A stretch of 64,000 nucleotides of DNA from Zygnema cylindricum (lineage: Eukaryota; Streptophyta; Zygnematophyceae; Zygnematales; Zygnemataceae), in NCBI GenBank assembly GCA_037447655.1, contig JBBHKE010000200.1:1-64000 (forward strand). The letters are read 5' to 3'. Made by a program: the position numbers and the translations under genes. Each line of letters opens with the position of its first letter. Position 1 is the stretch's first letter. The notes below the pieces were generated by a model. It saw only the letters and a list, made by a program, of their open reading frames with translations. It did no database searches and had not been told where the DNA came from. Shown here piece by piece: positions 31,197 to 43,126 of this stretch.

Positions 31197-32169
31197 TAAG
31201 TTTGATAATGTCGCAAATTGTACTTTCATTTTTTTTTATTTTTTTTGTGTAGTTGTAGTTTATTCGGTATGGCGTTAATGTTTTAAGTAAAACGACAAAA
31301 AATAGTCAATCTAGCACATAGGGATAAGGCCTTACACTTTTGCATACGTAGAACTAAAGAGATTTGTAAAGTTACGTACATGGGGTACAACGAGGCAAAA
31401 ATAGCAACAGGTATGCAATATTTTAAGTTTTTAACGACTTCCAAATCCACTAGATACTGTACCTACCGTGAATCATAATTAGCGTTAATAACTTTTTCGC
31501 CACTGAAAATATCTTTTCTCCGTACACATTTGTCCAATTTCCAATTTAAGACCGCCATTCGTAAGTTGAGAATATTACCTTTCAATCGCAACCATGTGTA
31601 CAGAGAAAAGATGTTTTAAGAGACGAAAAAAACATTAACGCTACACCGTGAATCGCTTTTAGCGTACATGACGCTAATTGCGGTACCTTATTTTTTTCGG
31701 CAAATTCTCAAATAAAATAAAGTACGCTAAATGTTTCTGAAAGTTGTTTGAGGTACCCCGCTCAATACGGTTCATGATTGTAATTTATTGCCCTTTTAAA
31801 TAGTGTGGTGTATGGACTGTCAGATCCGAACTATTCCGTTCCTTTTAAAAAAAAAGTACAGAAAAAAAAAATATATGTCATCGCTCGCGCACGAAAATGT
31901 GCTCTGAAAAAAATGTCCGAATCAGGTCGGCAAAAGACGCGTTCAAATTTGTTGAATGTCGTTGGCGTGGTCGGCCGTGTCAACACTGGACATGCGTGTA
32001 GGTCGTAAGTTAAAGAATTTTTCGTAAAACAATCCAACTGTGTGATGTGTGACCTTGTCGTTGTAACTGCCAACCCTAACTGTTTACGTTGTCACTGTAA
32101 TTAAGGGATTACACATAATTAGGGTAAACCTTAATTCTATCTCGGGACAACAGCCTATTTAGCGTCAAT
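31197..32169. other. Intergenic DNA with CACCGTGAATC terminus motifs
   Basis: Motifs of the CACCGYGAATCG family occur near 31463 (ACCGTGAATCATAATTAGCG) and 31642 (CACCGTGAATCGC). They probably mark fragments of the TIR family seen complete at 58594-59207. No gene is supported. Confidence 0.5.
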
Positions 32170-32640
32170 GTAAACCCTAATTTCTCCCTCTCCCTCTTCC
32201 CACACTCTCCCTTTCAATTGCCTCTCACTCCCTTTGCCCTCTCCTTCCCCCTCTCAATCTACCACTCCCTCTCCTTTCCCATTTTCCTCTTTCTCTCCCT
32301 TTCCCTCTCTTCTCCCGTTACTTCTCCTCCTCAATCAACCTCCCACTCCCCCCTCATCTCCCTCTCCATCTCCCCCTCCATTTGTCTTTACCTCTCTCCT
32401 CCCTGTCCCTCAATCTGTCGCTCTCTCTCCCTCTCCCTCCACCCCTCCATCTCCCCCTCTCTCTACCTCTCTCTCTCCCACTACCTTTTCTCTCCTCTTT
32501 CCTCTCCCTCTTCCTCACCCTTTCCCTCCCCCTTTACCTCTCTCTATCCCTCTTCCTCTCCCTCTCCCTTTCAATCTGCCTCTCTCCCTTTATAATTATC
32601 TTAACCTCTTTCTAACCAAATTTCTTCTTCTCACTCCCTT
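32170..32640. repeat. Pyrimidine tract (CTCCCTCT-rich)
   Basis: About 470 bases of almost pure C/T on the plus strand. Ser/Pro/Leu-only open frames here are composition artefacts. Confidence 0.9.
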
Positions 32641-33509
32641 CTTGTTTCACTTCTGATGTCGTAGGCATGGGAATTTGTGCGATAACATTATGGAATTGGA
32701 GATAAGAGTGGATGGACCGCCGACACGTATTTCTGTTTGGTTCCTTTTGTATTAATAGAAAAGTTTTAGGTTATCATAGTGCGGATATGAGCGGGATAGA
32801 TTAAAGCTTGTTAGAAAGATTAGTCGATGGAATTATTTATATATTTTTGGTGTGATTAAAGGGATTTTCCACATGGATCAGAGATTATGTGATTCTATAA
32901 GTTAATATGTTTTAACCTTGGGGCTCTTTCTTATATTTTTTAGGCGTGGAGACGAGTATTCTTTATTTATGTGTTTTTGTACTAATTTTCAATGAAATAT
33001 AATACATTTCCTTTTCGATTGAGATTATGTTTTTTAAAATGACTTTGTAAGATGTTAGTATATTTATTACAGAAACTGAAAAAAGGATGCGGATGAAAAA
33101 ATGTGTGTTTGTATGTGTGCATGTGTGCGGGGGAGTGTGGGGGGAGATTGTTCAAAAAAATTACAGAAAAGTTTTTCAAAGAAAGGTAAGAGAGAGGCGA
33201 ATGAAAGATGGAGGAAGGCAAATAATATTTAAGAATAAAGAGGAAACGAGCGAGATAGAGAAAATGAATTAAGGGAGATAAAAAGAGAAGAAGAGGGAAG
33301 GGAAGAGAAGAGAAAAGAGTTTGGGGAGATAACGAAAAAAACAAGTTTGATATCCTAACCTCAATTTTTTTGAGGGAAAGCAATGAGAAATGGAGGCATG
33401 TAAAAGATTTAGGGATGGAAGAAACGTGAAATATAATACTTAAATCCATAATTGCTCAAATCTAGGTTTGAAAGAAAGGTGAAGAAATGTGTAGACAAAC
33501 AATTCAAAG
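32641..33509. other. No gene seen
   Basis: AT-rich, with a purine-rich stretch at 33180-33340. No coding signal. Confidence 0.3.
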
Positions 33510-33690
33510 TTGTCTCGTCGCTGAATTGTATAGATTCGACACCTCAAACCAACGACGATAATGTGTTGTCGCTGAATGATAAAACTTAAGTTCTACCATC
33601 CAACGACAACAATGTGTCATCGCTGAATAGTACAACTTCAGGTCCACCATTCGGCAACGACAATGTGTCGTCGTTGAGCGGAAGAACTTT
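33510..33690. repeat. Minisatellite, 51-54-bp unit, three copies
   Basis: CAACGACRAYAATGTGTYRTCG recurs at about 33550, 33601 and 33655, with a partial unit before. Each unit carries a CAACGAC/GTCGTTG-like inverted pair. Confidence 0.75.
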
Positions 33691-36231
33691 CAAAAATTCC
33701 ATTATTTTATTCTTTTTCAAGGGCAATGAGAGTAATAATATGAAAAGTTTTCAAGTTCAAAAAATGGTAAATTCGTACCAAAACCTGGAAGCTATACATA
33801 GGTTGGTTAAAGGAGTAAACCGTAGATGTAATTGGCTAAAATATACCGATGTTTTCTTTTTTCCTCACAATTAATAAACCAAACATCGATTTCTTCTCTT
33901 AAGTTTGGTCCATCGAAATCAAAAACAATAATCAAACGTCATTTTTTTTCTTGTCTTTTTTTTATCTTGGTCGTAAATAAATCACATGTGACATTTTTTT
34001 TTCTTTATCAAAATAACCTCGCATCATCATTTTTTAACAATCAAGAGCATAATTTACTAACATAAAGCAACATCATATGTAGAAATAAAAAACGAAAAAC
34101 ATAAGTAAACAACATAACCCAAAACAAAAATTGAATAACACAAACAAAAAACATAAATGAGAAATTCCCTTTTTTTTATATTCTTTTCACGAACACATAA
34201 AAGTTGTACATAAATAGACCAGTCTACATACAAACCATAACTATGGAACCGTAAAGAGATATAACTAACAACGGAAAAAACGAAAACCTATCTCGGAAAA
34301 ATACTGAATGTAACATATAGTAAAAGCATAAAAAAAATAGTGCTCCCTATTTTTCTCTATATTCTATTTGTTTTTGTCACTTGTCGAGTCAAACCACCAC
34401 TCTCAGTATAAATCCATGCAACTCTTTCACTCCCTCTTACTTTTGACTCTTCACCGTTATTTAACATGGTATTAGGCTTATTTTCAAATCTCCCCTCTTT
34501 TCATTCCCCTCTTTCCTCTCTCTTTTACTCTCTTACTTTCTTCACCTCCCTCTTTCGTCTCCTCACTCTATTTTTTCATATCGTCAAAACTTGTTTTTTT
34601 ATAATTTATTTGTATGCTCATTTGATTCAAAAAGCAGAGGGAATAATGAGTACATCAAAACTGCAAATAAGACAAAAAAATAAAACGATAAACAAAACGG
34701 CAATCAAAAACAAAAATAAATAAATGCAAACCAAAACACACAAATAAACCACAATAAAAAAAAGATAAACAAAACAAAATAACTACATTGAAATAAGTTC
34801 AAAAGGGCTACGAAAAGGGAAAGGGAGAGAGGGAAGGAGAGGGACAAAGCTAAGGGAGGGGGCGGCATTTGAAAGAGGGGGGGGAGGGGAAGACAAACCA
34901 AAGGGGAGATTGGGAGACGAGAGACATGTCGAGGCAAAGAATGTAAGAGGGGACTAAGGAGGAAGAGGGAAGGGAGATCAAAAGTAAAGGAGGGAGGCTG
35001 ATTGAATAAGCAGGATAGTCGAGCAGAATGAAACGAGATCAACAAGGGATCTCAAAGAGGTGGGGGGATACCAGGAGGGAGGTGGAGGAAGGGGGCGAGA
35101 TCAGAGGGAATGGAATGGAGGGACATGGAAAGGAGGGACAACGATGCAGAAGGGGGGGGAAGGAATGGAATGTAGGAACAGAAGAAGGAGGCGAGAGGAC
35201 TTAGTGAGAGGTAAGAATGCGATGAGGAAGATTGTGAGAGAGAAAAAGAGAGGGAGAAACCAATAGGTAGAGGCAGATTGAGAGGGTGAAAGGGAGAGTG
35301 AGAGATATATATATGGCGTGAGAAAAGGGAAGTAGAAAGGGAGCGATGACGTCCATGAAATGGAATCCATGGATGAAAAATGGAGCAGGCGGCGGAGCTT
35401 TCGCCTGCTTCTTGGTGAAACGATTGGAATTTTCTCAAAATGACGGCGTAAGCGTTACGTCCCAAATGGACAAAAAACGGTTGGTTGTGATTCGTCAAAC
35501 ACGGATCTTTTTTTCTGGGGACTGTCCGCATTTGGCGTTTCTTTGCCCCAAATATCACCAACGCCAAATGCTGTTATGTTATTCTATTTAATTCAATGAA
35601 TAACCCCAATTTGTGGTTTTTTTGGCACATCAACCCTATATTCACATAAACGTTTACTGCATTTTGTGTTCGACACCATATTACAATAGACTTTTATACT
35701 AAATGGGACCTTTATCACCTTAATACTATAAAATTTTACGCTAAATTAACCAAATACATAAAATAGCATTAGTAATCACTCTAACTGCTTACAAGGAACT
35801 TACTTGGAGTTGAAACCGTAAATATCAAAGTTTACGGTTGGTGGCGCAACATTCGTTCAGTTTCGTTAATATACTAAGAAAATCTGACTTTCCACATGCG
35901 AATATGTTTGACGTTCCACTGTCGACCATGCGGCTGTTGGACCAAAATGTGCGAACGTCATTATTTACGACTCGGACTGATACCCTTTTTAGAGCGCATA
36001 TTCTCATGCGTACACGGTTACTAAATATAGTGAATTGTACTTTTTGACTTAAAAAGGTACACTTATGTACGGTCTGTCACTATCCGAACACCACACTAAT
36101 TACACGATACCGTACTTCCGTTTTGTACGGTACTTGAAAATTAACCCTAAATAGAGTAAAGAAAAAAATAGAATGAACTACGCTAATCGAGAAAAAAAAA
36201 AAAAAAATAGCGGGACGGAATTAGTGTACAC
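33691..36231. other. AT-rich intergenic DNA with purine block 34800-35340
   Basis: No gene is supported. The 34800-35340 block is G/A-rich on the plus strand. Around 35820-36231 the sequence resembles the interior of the CACCGYGAATCG family and ends in AATAGCGATTGGCGGTGTA near 36239-36257, a right terminus of that family. Confidence 0.4.
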
Positions 36232-36336
36232 TACGCTAATAGCGATTGGCGGTGTACATGCTTAGCTTACAGACTGCCTTTTAGTGTCCTTTTCTGTTAT
36301 CCGTTGTCCCTAGTCCTTAATCTGCTAACAGCAGCC

Positions 36337-38168
36337 ATGGCCTTCATTCTGGAGTTTACAGAAAACCTAATTCGTCAGCATATGGAGGATCCAAAGGAAC
36401 GATATGACAAATGGGTGGCACACGTGCGGGTGAGTTTTTTAGGGTTACCCTAAAGAATCCTGAAAGAAAACCCTGGAAAAGAAAGAAGTAAAATGCTGAT
36501 TGAATCGGCCATGGATAATCTGTAACTCTTATTTTCTCGTCTTCATACTACACTTCTAACACAACGCAACTACATACGAACAAGTATCAGGGAGACAAAC
36601 TTAAAATTGGATCTTTTTTCTTTTTTCTTTTTTTTCTTTTGCCACAACAGTGTTCTTTTATGTGTTGTTAGACAAACAGTCGTAATACTGGAAATTGTCT
36701 TGCGATCGGTTTCTGTTCCTAAAAGTTTTGTTTAGTTTCTCGTCTTGCTGTTACTGAAAGCAGGATAGTCAGAAAGATAGAGCTTAATTTTTAATGAATT
36801 GATTAGAGTATAATCATTGTTATCATAGTTTTATTAACAGTATTATCAATTTTAACATTTTTTTTAATATTATCAATATGATCAATGTTATCTTCAATAT
36901 GATCAAATATTTTTACCAACATTATCCTCAATTTTTATTAGTATTATTATCAATCTTTAGAGGGCTCAATGCGTGGAGAACAAAATTATGTTTTAAGTGC
37001 CTTGTGAAACATTTAAACTTCTACCAATTACTGACAAAAGCAGTTGACAAAATACTCATTGCATTATAGAACAGTATTTCCATATAAAGGAATATATTTC
37101 CTTTTCCAATTCCCATGTGTGCCTCAGTTTATACCTTCAAGGTGTAATGTACCGTCCATCGCTATTAGGAATTGTTAGCGTTAACACTCTACTAGAATAA
37201 ACTACACCAACTACACTGAATTATGTTTTAACACGTGGCTTATTGTGGGCCACTTATCTAATAACACTAATTTATGATTTCGGGTCAAAAAAGCACTACC
37301 TGGAATTAGAGTGATTTACTCTAATACCAATGGGTGTTGAAGATGAGAAACCGTCGGTTTTAACCCTAAATCTTGGACAGTGTCCTGGCCAGAAACTTTT
37401 CCTGATGTCTTCGCTAATTCATTCAGGAAAAGATGCTTCAAGTTTTGCAGTGGTGGTCGTATCTCATTGGTCAATGACAGGTTAAAAAAGGTTCAAAGAT
37501 GTTTAAACAGTTTAAGACAAGGTACCTATTCTAGTTATTTTGGATTGCAAAAGAACACCGTTGCTGTTTTTATGACCTGCAATTAATAGGTTCTGCACGG
37601 GCGTATCATTTTTGACCAGTTTGGGTTTACACTTTTGTGTTGCAACAAGGAGTTATGTTGAGACTAAGACATCTGTGGGTGACATCAGTTGCCTATATGA
37701 TGATTACACAATACACAATTACTGGCGTTATTTCCAGTAATCACACTAATTGTACAAAAACTGTATGAATCATACGGTTTTTATATGACCACAACAATTA
37801 CTGCCAGTAATCACAGTAATCGTACAAAAAACTGTAGGAATCATACAGTTTTTCGTACAATTACAAACGCAAAGTGATCCTGTGTGTGTAATTAACCTAT
37901 TAGGAGCATACAGTATACAGCATGTCAGCATACAGTATCGTCAACATATTCAAAAGTTAGTTTTAAGGCTGTCACACTTTATTTGCTGCAGACCACGCAT
38001 GAGAATGCCAAAAAGGTGAGAGAGACATGGGCTCAACCCACGAAGGCTTTCGGATACTGGAACACGGATAAGAATAATAACAAGTACCTCCTTAATCTGA
38101 GGTTTAACCGACTTTCTGGTCGCCAGAATTCTTGGGAGGCAGTGGAGCAGAGCCAACGAAAGGACTAG
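36337..38168 (+). CDS. Small two-exon gene, 89-residue charged protein
   Basis: Exon 1 is 36337-36429 (31 codons, starting MAFILEFTENLIRQHMED) and exon 2 is 37992-38168 (58 codons plus TAG at 38166-38168). The 1562-bp intron is GT-AG (GCGG|GTGAGT and CTGCAG|ACC), phase 0. The start codon context GCAGCCATGG is a strong plant-type context. The product is Lys/Glu-rich with an amphipathic N-terminal helix and a Trp/Tyr-rich middle (ETWAQPTKAFGYWNTDKNNN). It has no classical transit peptide or membrane span. It resembles, from general memory only, small conserved plant mitochondrial proteins, but I do not assign a function. Complete open frames in both exons and good splice sites support a real gene. 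Confidence 0.7.
37736..37862. repeat. Tandem pair of hairpin units in the intron
   Basis: Two ~65-bp units each contain CCAGTAATCACA followed by a hairpin. The second is AAAAACTGTA/TACAGTTTTT with perfect 10-bp arms; the first is similar but imperfect. Confidence 0.7.
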
Positions 38169-38659
38169 TTGAGCTCAAAAGTCCTAAAAAAACCATAAAC
38201 AAACCATGAAAAGGATCTCCTAGATTTAGGTTTCATGATCCATGGATGAGAAAGTCATCAATGTAATTTGTTTAACGGAATGAGTGACGGAAAGACTAGA
38301 CCAACGTAATGCAAGATGAATGATAAACCACAGAGTTGTACCTTGGTAGGTCAATGCAATACATGTATTTGTGAGTTTTTTCCCACACTTTATACAGCGA
38401 ACAGCTGGAAATGCAGTGCAAGTGGTCTCATAGTTCTTGGTACAGTTGTCCTTGTTTCTACTGATTTTGAAAGAAGTATCTTTGAGTGACTTGTTTGTTA
38501 ATTGCACAAATTCTGTAAACAGTATGTTGGTTAATATGGTATGTTGGTTCGGTGTTAACTAAAAGGATTTATGTGGTTGTGGCGAGAGACCTGGTTCGAA
38601 AAAGTGTGATGCAAAAAGTCTCTGAACCTTTAGTAAAATACTGTTTTGCAATATTTACC
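38169..38659. other. 3' flank of the small gene
   Basis: Probable 3' UTR and intergenic sequence. No further exon is recognised. Confidence 0.3.
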
Positions 38660-38757
38660 TGGTGTCCCTTCCCTTTCCTCCCCTCCCCTCCCCTTCCATC
38701 CCATCCTATCCTCTCCCCTCCCCTCCCCTCCCCTCCCCTCCCTTCCCTCTCCTGGGA
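38660..38757. repeat. CCCCT/CCCTTCC microsatellite
   Basis: Repeated CCCCTCCCCT-type units on the plus strand. Confidence 0.85.
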
Positions 38758-38929
38758 CATTTAGAGGGTAAAACTCCAAGAAATCATAAAAACTGAGGAA
38801 AAAATCCTGTCAAAACCTCAAAAATTTGAAAATTTCAAAAATCTGGAAACCTCAAAAAAATGAAAACCTCATAAGATTGAAGCAGTTTTGGAAACCTTGA
38901 AATAAATCTTTAATTCTCGCTCCTCATTA

Positions 38930-40385
38930 TTATTTCTAGCGACTTGTCTTATTTCTCGCTTCTAATCTTTATTCCTTGTCTATTTCTCGCTTCTTATTTT
39001 TATCTCTTGTTCCTTATCTTTCTCTTTCGCTTCCTATCTTTATTTCTCTCTTCTTGTATTTCTTTCTCGCTTTATCGTTCTTCTCGCTTCTTATCTTTAT
39101 TTCTCATCTTTCTTTCTCAATTCGCATCTCTCCATTCGCATTTTTCTTTCTCCATTCGCATCTTTCTTTCTCCATTCGCATCTTTCTAACTCGATTCTCC
39201 TCTTTCCAACTTTCTTTCTTTCCCATCTTTCTTTATCAGTTCGCATCTTTCTTTCTCAATTTGCATCTTTTTTTCTCAATTCTCATTCTTTCCTCAATTC
39301 GCATCTTTCTTCCTCAATTCGCATTTTTCTTCCTCAATTCGCGACTTTCTTTCTCGATTCTGTTGTCTTTCTTTCTCGATTCTGCCTCTCCTGATTTTGT
39401 CTTTCTTTCTCGATTTGCGTCTTTCTTTCTAGATTCGCGATTCTCCTCTTTCTAACTCGATTCTCCTCTTTCCAACTCGATTCTGTCTTTTCTTTCTTGA
39501 TTCTGTCTTTCTTTCTCTATTCACGTCTTTCTCTGTGGATTCGCATCTTTCTTTCTCAATTCGCGTCTTTGTTTCTCCATCCCTGTCTTTCTTTCTCGAT
39601 CCGCGTCTTTCTTTCTCGATCCGCGTCTTTCTGTCTCGATCCGCGTCTTTCTGTCTCGATCAGCGTCTTTCTGTCTCGATTCGCGTCTTTCTTTCTCAAT
39701 CCGCGTCTTTCTGTCTCAATTCTCGTCTTTCTTTCTCGATTCTGTCTTTCTTTCTCGATTCTGTCCTTCTTTTTCGATTCGCATCTTCCTTTCTCGATTC
39801 GCAATTCTCCTCTTTCTAACTCGATTCTCGTCTTTCTTTCTCGATTCTGTCTTTCTTTCTTGATTCTGTCTTTCTTTCTCGATTCGCGTCTTCCTTTCTC
39901 GATACGCGTCTTCCTTTCTCAATCCGCGTCTTTCTTTCACAATTCACATCCTTCTTTCTCAATTCACGTCTTTCTTTCTCAATCCGCGTCTTTCTTTCTC
40001 AATCCGCGACTTTCTTTCTCAATTCACATCTTTCTTTCTCAATCCGCGACTTTCTTTCTCAATCCGCGTCTTTCTCTCTCAATTCTCGTCTTTCTTTCTA
40101 GCTTCTTGTCTTTATACCTTGTCTATTTCTCGCTTCCTATTATTCTTCTCGCTCCTTATGTTTATATTTCTTTTTTTTTCGCTTCCTATCTTTATTTCAC
40201 TCTTCTTATATTTTTTTCTCGCGTTATCATTCTTCTCCCTTCTGATCTTTATTTCCAACTTTCATCTTCCTTTCTCAATTGTCATCTTTATCTCACTTCG
40301 AATCTTTATCTCTCGCTTCTTTTTTTATATCTCACTTCTTATCTATATCCCTCACTTCTTATCTTTATCTCTCGCCTTTTATTTT
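38930..40385 (+). repeat. 20-bp minisatellite, ~1.45 kb
   Basis: The central part (about 39100-40100) repeats a 20-bp unit close to TTTCTTTCTCGATTCGCGTC more than forty times, with variants CAATCCGC and GATCTG. Both flanks carry a related unit, TTTCTCGCTTCTTATCTTTA. The 324-residue open frame across it is a translation of the repeat (period 20 residues) and not a gene. It stops about 20 bases before the splice acceptor at 40406 and supplies a very long pyrimidine-rich tract to that intron. Confidence 0.93.
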
Positions 40386-40406
40386 GTTGTGTGTTAACAA
40401 CAACAG

Positions 40407-40526
40407 TGGTTTCTGGGAAAAAGTTGCGACACTTTCTGTCCTATGGGTCCCTGGATCGTCCCGGCCTCTGAGATCAACGGCCAGGATCTGCAGATCCAGT
40501 GCTGGGTGGACGACGAGCTGCGGCAG
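40407..40526 (+). CDS. Isolated exon of a fumarylacetoacetate-hydrolase-family protein
   Basis: The exon follows an AACAG acceptor (40402-40406) and ends before a CAG|GTGGAC donor at 40527. It is 40 codons, phase 0 at both ends. It encodes WFLGKSCDTFCPMGPWIVPA and then LQIQCWVDDELRQ. The GKS-x-DTFCP-x-GP-x-I signature followed by WV-x-x-E-x-RQ is the core of FAHD2-type hydrolases (C-C bond hydrolases or decarboxylases of diketo acids). Neighbouring exons of this family are not found within several kilobases on either side. It is either part of a gene with very long introns or a captured fragment. Confidence 0.85.
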
Positions 40527-40826
40527 GTGGACTCAAAGGGCTCCTCTCCTCTCCTCTCCTCTCCACTTCTCTGTTCCTCTCCTCACCCCTCCTCACTTTC
40601 CTCTCCTCACCCCTCCTCACTTTCCTCTCCTCTGCAGCCTTAAGTGACTACGACAAGTGTGCGGGTTAGAGAGAGGAGTTACAGGCAGACTGCCTCCGCT
40701 TCTTTTCTATTTCACCCTAGAAAAATATCATAAGAAAAACACTATTATCTACACAATATAGACCTAGAAAATACACAAATTTGAACATGGTCCACGTCTT
40801 TAAATAGTGTAATTTATTTTATTTAA
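40527..40826. other. CTCCT-rich intron-like sequence
   Basis: Tandem CTCCTCTCCT and CCCTCCTCACTTTCCTCT repeats occupy 40540-40640. No following exon of the same family is recognised. Confidence 0.5.
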
Positions 40827-41722
40827 TAGTGTTGTGTATCGGTAAAACAAATTATCACGATGACACTGATACCGATAGTTATCGGCTATCGAACGCTCAG
40901 AGGTACCGATATATCAGTCAGAGACCAAAAAAATCTATATTGGTGATAACTTTAACAATATATAGTATGCATACTATAGTATCTTATTATATAGTGTATT
41001 ATACTATTTACATTATATTGCGTGGCATGCAACGTATTCGAATCTGTTCCGTAACTGTTTAACTGGAAATATTTACTAAATACGCAGCACACAAAACGCT
41101 GGCCAGTTAACTCAACAGAAATTTTACAGCAACGTACGGTATTGTACCGACAAACTGATAAACATGGAAACGAAAAGGGACGGCGGACACAAATTACAAT
41201 AGACGCAAAACAACATTCTGCGCGCCGCCAAAATCGAACGGACGACTTGGAATGAGAAAACCGACGGCCAGCGTGAGCGCCGACATCCCATAATGGCTCT
41301 TTTGGCGGCTTGGATGAAAGGGACAAAGCCATGTCGTCGGATGTGAAAGGTACATCGTTTTATTGTATCCGTACCAAAACGGTACACACCTGATGGCGGC
41401 TACTGTACCTTTTGTGCTTGTACAAATGTACAATAACAAGATCTGATTAGTAGACACCTCAGTAGATAGGGGTTGTAAGTAGAGCGCGTCCGAGGAATAA
41501 GACGTACAGTTCATTATAATGAGCGTACATTTATGTGTACGGTCCGTACATATATCGCCTTTAGTTATGGATATTGTTGTTATCGCCGATAAAACCGATA
41601 AATATTAGGTATTTATCGGCGATAATACCGATAGCGATATATCGTACCAATATATCGATTATCAGTACCCGAAAAAAGGTCTATATTGAATATCGACAAA
41701 TCCTTACCGATACACAACACTA
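40827..41722 (+). mobile_element. TIR element with TAGTGTTGTG termini (hAT-like), complete
   Basis: The left end TAGTGTTGTGTATCGGTAA is mirrored at the right end by TTACCGATACACAACACTA. The start TAGTG fits the hAT YARNG rule. The flanking octamers TTATTTAA (40819-40826) and ATAATTAA (41723-41730) match at 6 of 8 positions, consistent with an old 8-bp duplication. No transposase frame is present. The interior is repeated inverted at 57748-58430. Confidence 0.8.
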
Positions 41723-42387
41723 ATAATTAAGTTATCAATGTCAAAAGTTTCGGGCGCCGATATAGCGTACATAAGGCTAATAACCATTCACGGTGTACAT
41801 CTTGAATCGCTATTAGGGTTATTAACACTAATTCGGCGACCCCAAATTTTAACACTAAAACCTTAAAAAGAATTAATAATACTAATTGTTTTTCTACGTT
41901 AATAAAGGTACTGGTTAATCAACGTTAAGAACTCTAACATGAAGTTATCTTGAATAGAGTAGTCTACGAAACGTGTTAGACGGTATAAAATGGTATTATG
42001 CTAAGTAATAAAGTACGAAACGTAGACTAAAATAATAGCGAACACAGTTAAAACATTGCTCATAATAAAAGGCAAAATGAGATCGTACCTATTTTAGTGA
42101 AAAAATAACAATCGCGTATTAATTATACGCGAGCCTGCCTAAATTAGAGTTATGGATCGATTAAAGTAATTGACGGGACGATGTACGATTTGTAAGATTT
42201 GTACTCATACCTATTTTAGTGTAAAAATCTTATTCGCATATTCATTATAGGCAACTGTACCCAAATTAGAGTTGTGAATAAATTAGTGTATTTTTTTTTT
42301 CGAAACGCAAAAAATCCAAATAAGAGTTGAAAACACGAATTATTTCACACCTAATAGCGATTCACGATGTACTTTATTGTCCTTTTG
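41723..42387. other. Intergenic DNA with CACCGYGAATCG-family motifs
   Basis: Terminus-like motifs occur near 41784 (CCATTCACGGTGTA) and 42355 (AATAGCGATTCACGATGTA). No complete element or gene is resolved. Confidence 0.45.
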
Positions 42388-42787
42388 TGTATCGGGAATA
42401 AAAATTATCGCGATAAAATCGATATTCGATAGGTTGAATATCGGACAATCATAGAGCTCGATGTATTGCTCCGCAACCAACAGAAATCATCGCGATATAA
42501 TTTTAGGTTGTAGGGGTCTGTACTGAAATGTTGTACGGTATGTAAGGAAAATTTCCCCCCCATCTCAAGTGGCGCGCCACGAGGGAGGGGAGGGCGCATT
42601 TGAAAAAAAGTTAGAACATAGTGACGCGTCAGTATATCACTTTACAAACACATTGGCATATTAAGACGATACATCGGTAAATATCGTGATATTCAACTTT
42701 TTGATCTATTGAGGCGATATATCGATATATACGCGTACATAACATTACGTATATATCAAATATCGGCAAGGTCAATACACAAAACTA
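42388..42787. mobile_element. Diverged relative of the TAGTGTTGTG TIR family
   Basis: GTGTATCGGGAATA at the left and GGTCAATACACAAAACTA at the right are degenerate forms of the family termini. Dense ATATCG/CGATAT palindromes fill the interior, as in the 7833 copy. Confidence 0.5.
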
Positions 42788-43073
42788 CTTAAAACCCAAG
42801 CTCAAACTCAAACCGAACTTCCCTCAAACTTTCAATATCGTAAGTCACTTTTGCCATCTCGACAATTTGTTCAACTAAACACTAACTCTTCCCCCCCCCA
42901 AACTTTACCACCAACGTTTTTTTAATATCTTGTATTAAAGACTTTAATGTCCTTCTTTTCACGGTGTTGCACCACTCACTTACGTACGGGACTTTTCATG
43001 GAATGAAGGGATATTCTTCCGTCAATAAGTTTAACTCGTGAATTCCTTTTGCGAATCAAGTTTAATAATAGTG

Positions 43074-43076
<3 letters not shown>

Positions 43077-43124
<48 letters not shown>
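43077..43124. repeat. (AT)24 microsatellite
   Basis: Uninterrupted AT dinucleotides. Confidence 0.97.

Positions 43125-43126
<2 letters not shown>

Noticed and set aside
33510-33690. CRISPR-like array of regularly spaced repeats
   Set aside because: Only three diverged tandem units without unique spacers, in a eukaryotic context. It is an ordinary minisatellite.
39497-40471. A 324-residue open frame
   Set aside because: It is a translation of the 20-bp minisatellite, with a 20-residue period and a Ser/Phe/Leu/Arg-only composition.
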